Source: Priestia megaterium NBRC 15308 = ATCC 14581 (GTDB lineage Bacteria; Bacillota; Bacilli; Bacillales; Bacillaceae_H). From it: a stretch of 64,000 bases of DNA. Below are positions 33,147 to 40,852 of the stretch, in pieces. The position numbers and the translations under genes are program-made. The DNA lies in NCBI RefSeq assembly GCF_000832985.1, contig NZ_CP009920.1, forward strand, positions 5,140,501 through 5,204,500, read 5' to 3'. The notes under the pieces were generated by a model, which was not told the origin of the DNA, did no database searches, and was given only the letters and a program-made list of their open reading frames with translations. The stretch's first letter is position 1. The number at the start of each line of letters is the position of its first letter.

Positions 33147-33920
33147 TACATATTCCACTTTTTTGTATCTATGAACAGCAGCGATTAAAAGAAAAAAACT
33201 GCTCATTAACGTAACAACTACGGTATAGGTGACACTTTGTGACCAATGCAATTGTTCAAGCAGACGAGCGGCGTATTGTGACAGCGCTGCAGGACTCCAC
33301 TTTAATTGATTCGTAAACAAAGTACTCAAAAATGAAAGTAACGCAATGATCAAAATACTTACTCCAGCAATTCCTCCGATTTGTAAAAGAAATGTTCCAG
33401 CTGCCACTAAAACGGACAAGATAAAAATCAGCCACAGGCTGTATAAAAGAAAGCTAACTAGCATATGAGTCCAATCCACATATGAAAATAAAAGATTTGT
33501 ATAATACCATGCTGCTATATAGCTTATAAACGTTGAGCCAATGACCAGTACGATTTGCGCAGCCCATTTACTCATAATGTATTGAATGACGCTCACCGGT
33601 CTCATCATAACAAGTATAGCAGCATGATTTTGTCGTTCATTTGAAATTATATTCATGCTTGCTAGTACAATCAGTAAAGTTCCTATTGTGCTATATTGTG
33701 AAAGGACACCTTGCATTACTTCTTGACCGGTGGGCGTAGGAAGTTGAATAATTGCTCCTTTTGGTAAATTCCCTGCCATGTTAATGATTTGTGGCATATA
33801 ATAATTCGTTAAAGGCTGTGTGATGCCTAGTAAAATTAGAGAGATTGGCAGCCAAATTCCTTTGCCGTTCGCAAATAATTCATGCAGTTCCTTTTTAAAT
33901 AAGACTCCAAATGTGTTCAT
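33144..33920 (-). CDS. yxlG: ABC-2 type permease of the sigY operon
   Basis: Membrane component of an ABC exporter, 258 residues with about six transmembrane segments (first near 22-40, then a long extracytoplasmic loop of about residues 45-75). Size and position match B. subtilis YxlG (259 aa). The start overlaps the yxlF stop by four bases. With YxlF it forms a transporter of unknown substrate induced by SigY. Confidence 0.85.
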   Translation of the reverse strand: MNTFGVLFKKELHELFANGKGIWLPISLILLGITQPLTNYYMPQIINMAGNLPKGAIIQLPTPTGQEVMQGVLSQYSTIGTLLIVLASMNIISNERQNHAAILVMMRPVSVIQYIMSKWAAQIVLVIGSTFISYIAAWYYTNLLFSYVDWTHMLVSFLLYSLWLIFILSVLVAAGTFLLQIGGIAGVSILIIALLSFLSTLFTNQLKWSPAALSQYAARLLEQLHWSQSVTYTVVVTLMSSFFLLIAAVHRYKKVEYV

Positions 33921-34807
33921 TTGTTCATCACCTCTAGATACACATCTTCGAGAGAATGCTGTTTTCGTTCAAATAAAACAAGGTTTGCTTGTTGATCAAC
34001 AAGCAGTTGAAGCAGTTGCTGCTGCTGAGATGTATCTTTTACACCTACAGTGGCTTTATAAGGAGAATGAAACAGCACCTGTTCACTTGGCAGACTGCTA
34101 AGTGATCCAGGGAGCCTTTCTTCTGTTTCAATCGTAAAAGCAGGAGTCGTAAACTCTTGGCGCAGCGAACTCTTTGTTCCATTCCATTTCATACGTCCGT
34201 TTTTAATCATAATAATGTTATCGCATATTTGTTCTGCATCATGCAAAATGTGAGTTGAAAAAAGGATGGTCGTATCTTTTTTTAATGTTTCGATAATCAT
34301 TAGGACATCTTTTCTGCCTTCAGGATCTAAAGCCGAAACCGGTTCATCTAGAATTAGCAGTTCAGGTTTATGTAACAAGGCTTGCGCCAAGCCCAAACGT
34401 TGTTTCATTCCTCCAGAAAAGCCAGCAATTTTCTGCTTTTCCTTTCCTTTTAAACCTACAGTTTCAAGTACTTCATCTATTCGGTGGGAAAGCACATTTT
34501 TTGAAATGTTAGATAAAAGACCTAAAAAAGTTAAATACTGCTGAGGCGTCATCCAATTAAAAAACGTAGGATGCTGTGGCAGAAAGCCAATAAATGATCG
34601 TACGTCTTGATGCTGTTTATCTTCAAAAGAAATTTTCCCTTTATTAGGTGCAGTAAGACCTGCAATCATATGCAAAGTAGTCGTCTTACCTGCACCATTA
34701 GGGCCTAACAACGCTGCACATTTTCCCTTGTCGAGATTAAATGAAAGGTTATTCACAACAGTTATATTACGATACGCTTTTGTCAGTCTTTCTACTTGCA
34801 TAAACAT
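33917..34807 (-). CDS. yxlF: ABC transporter ATP-binding protein of the sigY operon
   Basis: ATPase of 296 residues: Walker A GPNGAGKTT (about 35-43), signature FSGGMKQRLGLAQAL (about 133-147), Walker B LLILDEPVSALD, then a C-terminal extension of about 80 residues typical of drug-type exporters. Matches B. subtilis YxlF (295 aa). AGGTGG ribosome site precedes the ATG. It pairs with the downstream permease. Confidence 0.88.
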   Translation of the reverse strand: MFMQVERLTKAYRNITVVNNLSFNLDKGKCAALLGPNGAGKTTTLHMIAGLTAPNKGKISFEDKQHQDVRSFIGFLPQHPTFFNWMTPQQYLTFLGLLSNISKNVLSHRIDEVLETVGLKGKEKQKIAGFSGGMKQRLGLAQALLHKPELLILDEPVSALDPEGRKDVLMIIETLKKDTTILFSTHILHDAEQICDNIIMIKNGRMKWNGTKSSLRQEFTTPAFTIETEERLPGSLSSLPSEQVLFHSPYKATVGVKDTSQQQQLLQLLVDQQANLVLFERKQHSLEDVYLEVMNK

Positions 34808-34819
34808 CTTAGTTCCACC

Positions 34820-35011
34820 TCACTGTTTTTTACGTCCTAAAACAAAATATAAAACAGGGCCAACTGTACTTACACATAAAATGATGAGTCCCCATAACCA
34901 TTTTGGCCCGTTTGTCTCTTCTTGCTTTATGCAGCTTATCAATGCTGGAATCATTAAAAGCAATTGTAAGAATAGAATTGGAGCAATTAACAACCAGTTA
35001 ATGTCCTTCAT
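34820..35011 (-). CDS. yxlE: YxlE-like small membrane protein (PLDc_N type)
   Basis: Two-span 63-residue membrane protein. The CIKQEE...GPKWLWGLIIL...VGPVLYFVLGRK pattern is that of the phospholipase D N-terminal-like (PLDc_N) domain. In B. subtilis YxlE together with YxlD and YxlC restrains SigY. It starts right after the yxlD stop codon. Confidence 0.82.
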   Translation of the reverse strand: MKDINWLLIAPILFLQLLLMIPALISCIKQEETNGPKWLWGLIILCVSTVGPVLYFVLGRKKQ

Positions 35012-35212
35012 TTACATCCCCCTTTTTCTTCGTGCTGGCAGCCAAATAATAAAAAACCAATAAAACAGCGTTGGCATTGGAATTTGAATCAGTCCCCATA
35101 TTCCCCAAAACCATGGATGAGCGCCGCGTTTTTTTGCATTGATAAAAAGTAGAAAGCTTTGAAGAAGGAGAAATGGTGAAATAAACAGCACAAGAATCCA
35201 TTTTTCATTCAT
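35012..35212 (-). CDS. yxlD: YxlD-like small membrane protein
   Basis: A 66-residue two-span membrane protein with a conserved KKRGAHPWFWGIWGL-type loop and basic ends. Same size class and operon place as B. subtilis YxlD (68 aa), reported as part of the SigY-inhibiting group. It overlaps the yxlC stop by one base. Confidence 0.78.
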   Translation of the reverse strand: MNEKWILVLFISPFLLLQSFLLFINAKKRGAHPWFWGIWGLIQIPMPTLFYWFFIIWLPARRKRGM

Positions 35213-35532
35213 TATAAAAACATCTCCTTTTTTCGTTTATAGTGAAAGACGATAAAAGAAATAGGAGCAACAATGATCCCAATTACTTCAATGGCGATAA
35301 ATAAGGCAGGTATTTGTAAAATAGCAGTTGCCATTACCGTTAAAATAACAAGTGCTGTTAATGTAAATAAACATAACTCTTTCCGGAAAGCTTTTTTCTG
35401 CTTTTGTTTTTGAATGAGAAGCTGTTCTTGAATTGCATGAAGAGAAATACGTTCATGACTTGCTAAACTCTCTAGCTGCTCCCAATCTTTTTTTAAAGAA
35501 TGTAAGGACTGATTGTTATTTTCTTCTCTCAT
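35212..35532 (-). CDS. yxlC: YxlC-like SigY-associated membrane protein (anti-sigma type)
   Basis: A 106-residue protein, the same length as B. subtilis YxlC. It has a soluble N-terminal helical part (about 1-45) and two transmembrane helices (about 48-95), as expected of a membrane-bound anti-sigma component. The ATG at 35532 overlaps the sigY stop by four bases (ATGA) and has AAAGGA upstream; the earlier GTG at 35541 is too close to that site. Confidence 0.8.
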   Translation of the reverse strand: MREENNNQSLHSLKKDWEQLESLASHERISLHAIQEQLLIQKQKQKKAFRKELCLFTLTALVILTVMATAILQIPALFIAIEVIGIIVAPISFIVFHYKRKKEMFL

Positions 35533-36059
35533 TCTTTCCACTCCTTTCTCAGTATGTTTACTCCTTTATTTACTCTTGATTTGACGGTTCCTGCTCGCAT
35601 ATTCAGCATATGGGCAATCTCATCGTATGTATATCCGTAATAATGTCGAAGCAAGACAGGAATTCGAAAGCGCGAATCGAGTTCGTTAAAATCGGAAAAC
35701 ATCTCGCTCCATTCCACTCCTTTGTATTTAGCTTTCCACTGAAGCTGGTGCGATAAAGACTGCTTTATTCGCTGGAGACTGCTTTTTTCCCGTTTTTGCT
35801 TACGCAAATAATCCATGTACAGTCTTGAAGCAATGGATATCATCCAAGTCGAAAACTTTGCTTCATTTTTGTATGAAGAAAGATTCACGTAACACTTCAT
35901 CATTGCTTCCTGACACAATTCACTGCATAAGTCCTCATCTAATGTCAGCTTTAAAAGGTATTTATATAAAAATGAATGATAGCGCTGAAATAATAATGAA
36001 AAGGCATCATCATCACCTTGTAATGCTTTTTGGACAAGGATGAAATCATCTTGTTCCAA
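35529..36059 (-). CDS. sigY: ECF sigma factor SigY
   Basis: RNA polymerase sigma factor, 176 residues (178 in B. subtilis). Region 2 lies at about residues 12-85 with the FSTWMISIASRLYMDYLRK core, and region 4 at about 115-172 with the YTYDEIAHMLNMRAGTVKSRVNKG helix-turn-helix. The gene order sigY-yxlC-yxlD-yxlE-yxlF-yxlG is complete. The start is a TTG nine bases after AAGGAGG; the frame open to 36089 is not used. An ECF promoter fitting SigY lies directly upstream. Confidence 0.9.
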   Translation of the reverse strand: MEQDDFILVQKALQGDDDAFSLLFQRYHSFLYKYLLKLTLDEDLCSELCQEAMMKCYVNLSSYKNEAKFSTWMISIASRLYMDYLRKQKREKSSLQRIKQSLSHQLQWKAKYKGVEWSEMFSDFNELDSRFRIPVLLRHYYGYTYDEIAHMLNMRAGTVKSRVNKGVNILRKEWKE

Positions 36060-36095
36060 AGCGGTCACCCCTCCTTTTTGTTTCATCACCTATAT

Positions 36096-36121
36096 GACGC
36101 TTTAGCGATTGAAATCGTTCA
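36096..36121 (-). promoter_or_regulatory. ECF (SigY-type) autoregulatory promoter
   Basis: On the minus strand TGAACG (36116-36121), a 16-base spacer and CGTC (36096-36099). This matches the TGAACGC/CGTC pattern of the autoregulated sigY promoter. The CGTC ends about 37 bases before the sigY TTG. Confidence 0.75.
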
Positions 36122-36136
36122 TTTTTTATATAAAAA

Positions 36137-36156
36137 AAACGCCCAGCTGGACGTTT
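36137..36156 (-). terminator. terminator of the DUF1033 gene
   Basis: Stem AAACG-CCCAGCTGG-CGTTT (one mismatch) with an A-run on the left (T-run leftward), next to the stop codon. It separates DUF1033 from the sigY promoter. Confidence 0.7.
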
Positions 36157-36498
36157 TTATTTAGTACGAAGTATTTTTAATCCTTCTTCATCTTCTTCTA
36201 AGGGATAGACTTCGTCGTTTTTAGCGAATAAAACACCGTGGAAGATTTGAAGGTCATCATCACAGGCTTCACAAAATTCCTTTTCGCCTTCGTTCCAAAA
36301 GCTAAAAAGCGCTAGTTCATCGCTACGCACGCTTGCATATTTTTGATGAAATTCATAAATCATCATCGCATAGTAGCGAAGCGCTTCTTCTTTTTTTTCA
36401 AATTCAATAGTTTCAATAATATCTTTTTCCCAGCCTTCTAAAAATAGCCAAGGTTCACAATCGCTTTTTATTTTATGAACTCTCCATTTATCTGTCAT
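36157..36498 (-). CDS. DUF1033 family protein
   Basis: Small acidic cytoplasmic protein of 113 residues. The N-terminal EPWLFLEGWE motif and the EALRYYAMMI helix are typical of DUF1033, a Firmicutes family of unknown function. AGGAG ribosome site. Monocistronic with its own terminator. Confidence 0.75.
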   Translation of the reverse strand: MTDKWRVHKIKSDCEPWLFLEGWEKDIIETIEFEKKEEALRYYAMMIYEFHQKYASVRSDELALFSFWNEGEKEFCEACDDDLQIFHGVLFAKNDEVYPLEEDEEGLKILRTK

Positions 36499-36681
36499 GA
36501 TAGAACATCTCCTTACTTACAGCTTACTTCTAAAATTTCTCTTTTCCTTATTATTCAGCAAAAATAACTTTGAATCAAGTAAAACGGAAAAAACGCCTAT
36601 TTTCAGGAAATAGACGCTAACAATGTGGCTTAATCTGAACTTCTCTTTTATATTAATAATAGCTCCTTAAACTATAAGGAA
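36499..36681. other. intergenic region
   Basis: About 180 bases with no ORF and no clear terminator; it would hold the leftward promoter of the DUF1033 gene. Confidence 0.35.
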
Positions 36682-36831
36682 CTAAACTGCCCGTATAATA
36701 CTGGGTAATGGGAGGAAAAACGCCTGCTGAAGGCGTGATTTCCCCCACCAAGATGGTTTTTTGCCCCGCCAGTTGTCCATCGCTCCATCAGGTGAAACGA
36801 CAAATCCAATTGGACGTGCAAACGAAGGCAT
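36682..36831 (-). CDS. possible small aromatic-rich protein (49 aa or longer)
   Basis: A frame rich in Phe, Tyr, Pro and Trp that continues upstream of the ATG at 36831 to about 36893 without a stop (segments FYTPFQYSFYPYF, then FVVSPDGAMDNW). The composition resembles spore-coat type small proteins. No ribosome site precedes the ATG and no standard start was found for the longer version. It lies directly downstream of the GerP-like gene, so translational coupling or a frameshifted extension is conceivable. Low support. Confidence 0.3.
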   Translation of the reverse strand: MPSFARPIGFVVSPDGAMDNWRGKKPSWWGKSRLQQAFFLPLPSIIRAV

Positions 36832-36893
36832 AAAATACGGATAGAACGAATACTGAAAAGGCGTATAGAAAGAAGAGTAAAATATCTCTTTCT

Positions 36894-37112
36894 TTATCCG
36901 TTTCCGAATCCGTTTTGATCAGAACCATCGGGATCGAGCGTATTTGTATTAGAAAGTCCTGAATTTGTATTTACACAAATTCCTGTATTTGAAGACCCTG
37001 AACCTTGTGCAGTTTTACTGTTACTTTTTGGAGAAACATAGTACGTATCGCCAAACGTAACGACTCCTCCTGTAACGTTTGGAATCACTACATGATTAAT
37101 AACAATCGGCAT
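36894..37112 (-). CDS. GerPA/GerPF-like spore germination protein
   Basis: A 72-residue protein of the GerPA/GerPF type: short hydrophobic N-terminus, GGVVTFGDTYYVSPKSNSKT core, then a Gly/Ser/Asn-rich end. GerP proteins are needed for germinant passage through the spore coat. The ATG at 37112 has GGGTGAGG upstream; the frame open to 37178 is not used. It is an isolated copy, not a gerPABCDEF operon. Confidence 0.8.
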   Translation of the reverse strand: MPIVINHVVIPNVTGGVVTFGDTYYVSPKSNSKTAQGSGSSNTGICVNTNSGLSNTNTLDPDGSDQNGFGNG

Positions 37113-37221
37113 TATCCTCACCCTTTTTATTTTCATCATGATGTAATATATGAACGATTTATCAAAAGGGTTATACATTAATGGATATAAATAAAAAATC
37201 CCCCTGCAGAGTGGGGTATTT

Positions 37222-37743
37222 TTACGCTTTTACCTCTTTTTTAGAATGACTTAATTCATCTCGCAGAATATCAAAATCTCGTTCTGCTACTTCTTCAATT
37301 TTAGTATACAATTCCTTCTCTGTTAGAAGTCCTTTTTCTTCAAGTATTTCGACAAGAGCCTTAAACTTTATTCTAGATAAAAGCATTTCGTTTACGGTGC
37401 TCTCTGTTGGCTGTTCATTTTTCACTTGTTCTTTTGCTTTAACAGGTTCTTGCTGCAGCTTCACCCTGAAAACAATATTCGTATGATCTGTAATTTCAGG
37501 TGACTGATAAAATGTGCTATGCGAAATGTTTTTTAGTGTTAGCGTTTCTTTTGTCTCCATATTTGTTACTTCAAAATACGAATCCTCAAAAAATGCATCA
37601 TATTTATCATAAGCTGCTTTGCCTACAACCGAAAAAGAAAAGTTTAGCCTTTTCAACTCTTCACCTGTATTCGCATCAGTAATCATTTTTTCTTCAAACA
37701 TATCAACGTGAAAATTTACGTTATTAATCATTAGTTGTGTCAA
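37222..37743 (-). CDS. hypothetical protein with a DUF3219/YkvR-like N-terminal domain
   Basis: A 173-residue soluble protein. The first 100 residues (INNVNFHV, a Phe-rich strand, Tyr-Asp-Lys-Tyr, IVFRVKL) loosely match the DUF3219 (YkvR) pattern. An acidic linker follows, and a helical C-terminal domain (about 122-170) has a KFKALVEILEEKGLLTEKEL motif reminiscent of short helical dimerisation domains. The start is a TTG eight bases after AAGGAGG; the frame open to 37821 overlaps a hairpin. Function unknown. Confidence 0.5.
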   Translation of the reverse strand: MTQLMINNVNFHVDMFEEKMITDANTGEELKRLNFSFSVVGKAAYDKYDAFFEDSYFEVTNMETKETLTLKNISHSTFYQSPEITDHTNIVFRVKLQQEPVKAKEQVKNEQPTESTVNEMLLSRIKFKALVEILEEKGLLTEKELYTKIEEVAERDFDILRDELSHSKKEVKA

Positions 37744-37806
37744 TTCAATCGCCTCCTTCTTTATTAATACGACACGGAGTGACATGTTCCCTGTTTTTTT
37801 ATATAA

Positions 37807-37837
37807 AAAAACATCTCCCAAAAATGGGGATGTTTTT
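37807..37837. terminator. hairpin upstream of the DUF3219-like gene
   Basis: Stem AAAACATC / GATGTTTT with inner CCCA/TGGG. With the next hairpin it ends the leftward YiaA-type transcript or protects the next one. Confidence 0.6.
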
Positions 37838-37841
37838 CAAG

Positions 37842-37869
37842 GAGCTAAAAAAATGCTCTTTTTTAGCTC
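37842..37869 (-). terminator. terminator of the YiaA/YiaB-type gene
   Basis: Nine-bp stem GAGCTAAAA / TTTTAGCTC overlapping the stop codon, A/T-rich flanks. Confidence 0.6.
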
Positions 37870-38108
37870 TACAATTCTTCTTCTGCTTTGTCATATTTGC
37901 GTTCGTGTGCCGTATCTTCTTCGTTATCACGAATGGTTTTTTGGAGCACAAAAGCAGACATTGTTAAGTATAAAGTTCCAACGGCATAATAACCTTTTAC
38001 CGGTAATGATGCATCTAAGGTATAAATTCCTATAAACATAGCTAATAGTGCTGTAATAAAAGCTGTCCATGCTAAAAATGTAAAAGCTGCTGTATTACGC
38101 TTTTTCAT
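37869..38108 (-). CDS. YiaA/YiaB family small membrane protein
   Basis: A 79-residue protein with two transmembrane helices (about residues 8-28 and 37-58) in the arrangement of the YiaAB two-helix domain, then an acidic tail. Function unknown. The ATG at 38108 has GGAGG eight bases upstream; the frame open to 38180 is not used. Confidence 0.75.
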   Translation of the reverse strand: MKKRNTAAFTFLAWTAFITALLAMFIGIYTLDASLPVKGYYAVGTLYLTMSAFVLQKTIRDNEEDTAHERKYDKAEEEL

Positions 38109-38355
38109 CGTATGACCTCCTCTTTTCCTTTTTCTGTTAAGCGTCGCTTTCATTTTACATTGTAAAATAATTGTTGTCATGGGTATTTATAGTCAGTTAC
38201 CCTTTTAATCAGAACAAGAAACGGAAGAATTTGGGTCTTACATCCTGTTTTTATCATAAAGCTTTTTTTCGAAATGATTAGATATATGGAATTTTTCTTT
38301 AAAAGTATGTTCATTCGTTTTCATTAAGAAAAGCTCCAAGTAATTATTGTAATAA

Positions 38356-38385
38356 AAAAATCATCGCCGAGACGATGATTTTTTG
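38356..38385 (-). terminator. terminator of the DUF6501 gene
   Basis: Ten-bp stem AAAATCATCG / CGATGATTTT with T-runs on both strands. Confidence 0.8.
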
Positions 38386-38386
38386 T

Positions 38387-38587
38387 TTAGCCTTCAAAGT
38401 ATTCTTTATAAAAGCCGCCGACTTGGCCAGTGTTATCAACAACAAAATAAAACTCTTCTGTTTCGTTTTTCACATCATATGTTTTTCCTGCTGTTAAGAC
38501 ATTTTCAACCACGAATTTTTTTGCATCTGTATGTATGCATTTTACTTGTTTAATTGTTGGACGATCGTTCCATTCTAAATGAATCAT
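38387..38587 (-). CDS. DUF6501 family small protein
   Basis: A 66-residue soluble protein with the HTDAKKFVVENVLTAGKTYDV and VGGFYKEYF patterns of the Bacillus DUF6501 family. Function unknown. The ATG at 38587 has AAGGAG nine bases upstream. Confidence 0.7.
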   Translation of the reverse strand: MIHLEWNDRPTIKQVKCIHTDAKKFVVENVLTAGKTYDVKNETEEFYFVVDNTGQVGGFYKEYFEG

Positions 38588-38651
38588 GTATGTACACTCC
38601 TTTGTTTTCATTCAAGATTCATTTTATCTTACTTGAAGTAAAAAAGAAACG

Positions 38652-38681
38652 GAGCGAATTTAAAAATTAAAAAATTCGCTC
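38652..38681 (-). terminator. terminator of the esterase gene
   Basis: Ten-bp stem GAGCGAATTT / AAATTCGCTC around the stop codon. Confidence 0.6.
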
Positions 38682-39440
38682 ATGCACTTTTTTTTTGGCA
38701 ACTGTTGCTTGTACAAACTGTGCCGTTTGTGCAACAATTGTGTCTTTATCAAAATCCATCGACGCAACATGGTAAGAGTTTCGAAGCATGTGCTGTCTTT
38801 TTTCTGCTGATTGAATATGGCTTAAGATATAAGCTGAATTCTCAGGCGGTACTACGTTATCAACTGTTGATGTTAGTACTAAAGCAGGGCACGTTACATA
38901 AGATAAGCGTTCTTTTGTTTCGTCCATTAAAGAAAGCAGCTCACGCATAGAGCGCACGGGTACTTTATCGTACGTAATTTCATGTACGTTTGGATCTTTA
39001 ATATCAGGATGCTCTTCTTTTAAATAACGAGGCGTATGACGAGAGCGATAAGGCTCCATTGAAGGAATGGACGTCATAGCCGGATTGATTGCAATAACTC
39101 CGTCAAGGTCTAATCCTTGGCTTGCTGTATGAAAGGTAAGAGTGCCTCCCATGGACTGACCCAAGATAAATACATGACGGCATTCTTGCTTCAAACGCTG
39201 ATACCCAGTTAAAAAGTCTTGCTTCCATTCCTGGTACGTTGTTTGTTCAATATCATAGTAGTGAGTACCATGTCCCGTTAGTCGTAAACCGTACACAGTA
39301 AAACCTTTTTCAGCTAATTCTTTTCCGATATATTCCATACTTTGAGGAGTCCCCATAAATCCATGAGAAACAAGTATACCAATGTCGTTGCCTTTATAAT
39401 AAAAAGATTCTGCGCCTTGAATTACGTCATAACGTTCCAT
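38667..39440 (-). CDS. alpha/beta-hydrolase, carboxylesterase type
   Basis: Cytoplasmic esterase of 257 residues. Oxyanion region SHGFMGTP (about residue 26), nucleophile elbow GQSMGG (Ser near residue 95), the acid Asp in TSTVDNVVPP (about 196) and the catalytic His in NSYHVASMD (about 227). It resembles the Geobacillus Est30-type carboxylesterases and monoacylglycerol lipases. The ATG at 39440 follows AAAGGGTGA; the GTG three codons earlier overlaps it. Confidence 0.85.
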   Translation of the reverse strand: MERYDVIQGAESFYYKGNDIGILVSHGFMGTPQSMEYIGKELAEKGFTVYGLRLTGHGTHYYDIEQTTYQEWKQDFLTGYQRLKQECRHVFILGQSMGGTLTFHTASQGLDLDGVIAINPAMTSIPSMEPYRSRHTPRYLKEEHPDIKDPNVHEITYDKVPVRSMRELLSLMDETKERLSYVTCPALVLTSTVDNVVPPENSAYILSHIQSAEKRQHMLRNSYHVASMDFDKDTIVAQTAQFVQATVAKKKVHERIF

Positions 39441-39542
39441 TTTCTTCACCCTTTATCACAAATTTTCTGACTAAATGAACTATCTTTATAATACACCTAT
39501 AATTCCTATAAGTCAACTGGGGTATTTGTTTTTTTACGATTT

Positions 39543-39584
39543 AAAAAGAACGAAGCAAGAATTATCTCTTGCTTCGTTCTTTTT
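39543..39584 (-). terminator. terminator of ssuD
   Basis: Eighteen-bp stem starting AAAAAGAACGAAGC and closing with GCTTCGTTCTTTTT, overlapping the stop codon; works on both strands. Confidence 0.9.
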
Positions 39585-40632
39585 GGATATGTGGAAATAC
39601 TAGCTCAGCAAACGTATATGCTTCTTCTAGATGCGGGTAGCCTGATAAAATAAATGTATCAATTCCTAGCTCTTTGTACTCTTTTAACCGATCCGCTACA
39701 ATTTCAGGACTTCCAACAAGAGCAGTGCCAGCACCTTCTCGTGCTAAGCCAATTCCCGCCCATAGATTCGGAGCAATCTCCAGTGCACCTCTATCTTTTG
39801 TGCCGCTGTGCAAACTTGACTGTGTTTTTTGGGCAGTGGAGTCAAATGAGGCAAACTTATCTTGAAACGCTTTGATCGTATCATCATTAACATGTTTAAT
39901 TAATTTATCTGCAGATTCCCACGCTTCGTCTTCCGATTCTCTTACAATAACGTGCAGGCGAATACCAAAGCGAATGTCCCTGCCTTCGTTTGCAGCTTTT
40001 TCTTTCATATCATCAATTTTTGTTTTAATCACCGCAGGCGGTTCTCCCCATAACAAATATACATCTGCATGCTTTGCTCCTACTTCTTTTCCTGCTGGAG
40101 AAGACCCGCCAAAGTACAGCGGAGGATACGGTTTTTGGATAGGAGGCGATGGAATGTACGCGCCTGTTACATCAACATACTCTCCTTTATAATCCACTTT
40201 TTTTCCTTCCATTACATCTCGCCAAATCGTTAAAAATTCATCTGTTAACTCATAGCGTTTATCGTGGCTTAAATAGTTACCGTACGTTGCTTGCTCCACG
40301 GGATCACCTCCCGTCACAATATTTAACATAAGTCGGCCGTTTGACATTTGATCAAATGTCGAAGCCATCCGTGCTGAAAGTGTTGGAGACATTACACCCG
40401 GGCGAAGTGCAATTAAAAACTTCAGTCGATTCGTAACGGAAGCAAGTGCCGATGCAATCACCCATGAATCTTCACAATTTGAACCAGTGGGCAACAAAGC
40501 GCCGTCATATCCTAGATAATCCAGTCCATGTGCGATTTGCTTTAAGTAGTGAATGTCGCTTGTTCTGCTTCCTTCGGTTGTGCCTAGATAATGTCCGTCG
40601 CCTGCTGTAGGGAAAAACCATAAGATGTTCAT
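39562..40632 (-). CDS. ssuD: FMNH2-dependent alkanesulfonate monooxygenase
   Basis: Luciferase-like TIM-barrel flavin monooxygenase that releases sulfite from alkanesulfonates. 356 residues, with the SsuD marks: WFFPTAGDGHYLGT start, PTGSNCEDSW, LRPGVMSPTLSARM and NIVTGGDP. It normally works with an FMN reductase and the SsuABC importer. Neither is adjacent here, so this is an orphan copy that must use partners encoded elsewhere. AGGAGG ribosome site. Confidence 0.88.
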   Translation of the reverse strand: MNILWFFPTAGDGHYLGTTEGSRTSDIHYLKQIAHGLDYLGYDGALLPTGSNCEDSWVIASALASVTNRLKFLIALRPGVMSPTLSARMASTFDQMSNGRLMLNIVTGGDPVEQATYGNYLSHDKRYELTDEFLTIWRDVMEGKKVDYKGEYVDVTGAYIPSPPIQKPYPPLYFGGSSPAGKEVGAKHADVYLLWGEPPAVIKTKIDDMKEKAANEGRDIRFGIRLHVIVRESEDEAWESADKLIKHVNDDTIKAFQDKFASFDSTAQKTQSSLHSGTKDRGALEIAPNLWAGIGLAREGAGTALVGSPEIVADRLKEYKELGIDTFILSGYPHLEEAYTFAELVFPHIQKERSKR

Positions 40633-40821
40633 TTCTATTTCCTCCTAAATATTCTCGTATTCTATATAAAGCGTTTTCATATTGTTTGTTTAATTCTTGT
40701 CCGCTAATTATAGAGATGCATTTTTATAGTAGCGTATGTAATACGACTCTTTTTATTTATTAAATTAGTAAAATCATAATACCTCTTTAACCTATATGTC
40801 AAGTATGAATTGGAATAAAAA

Positions 40822-40849
40822 AAACAAGAATTAAAAGTAATTCTTGTTT
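40822..40849 (-). terminator. terminator of the RsbR-like gene
   Basis: Eleven-bp stem AAACAAGAATT / AATTCTTGTTT just past the stop. Confidence 0.75.
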
Positions 40850-40852
40850 GCT

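Noticed and set aside
40666-40679. cre site upstream of ssuD
   Set aside because: The reverse complement (TGAAAACGCTTTAT) matches only 12 of 14 positions, lacks the terminal CA, and catabolite control of ssuD is not expected. Not listed as a feature.
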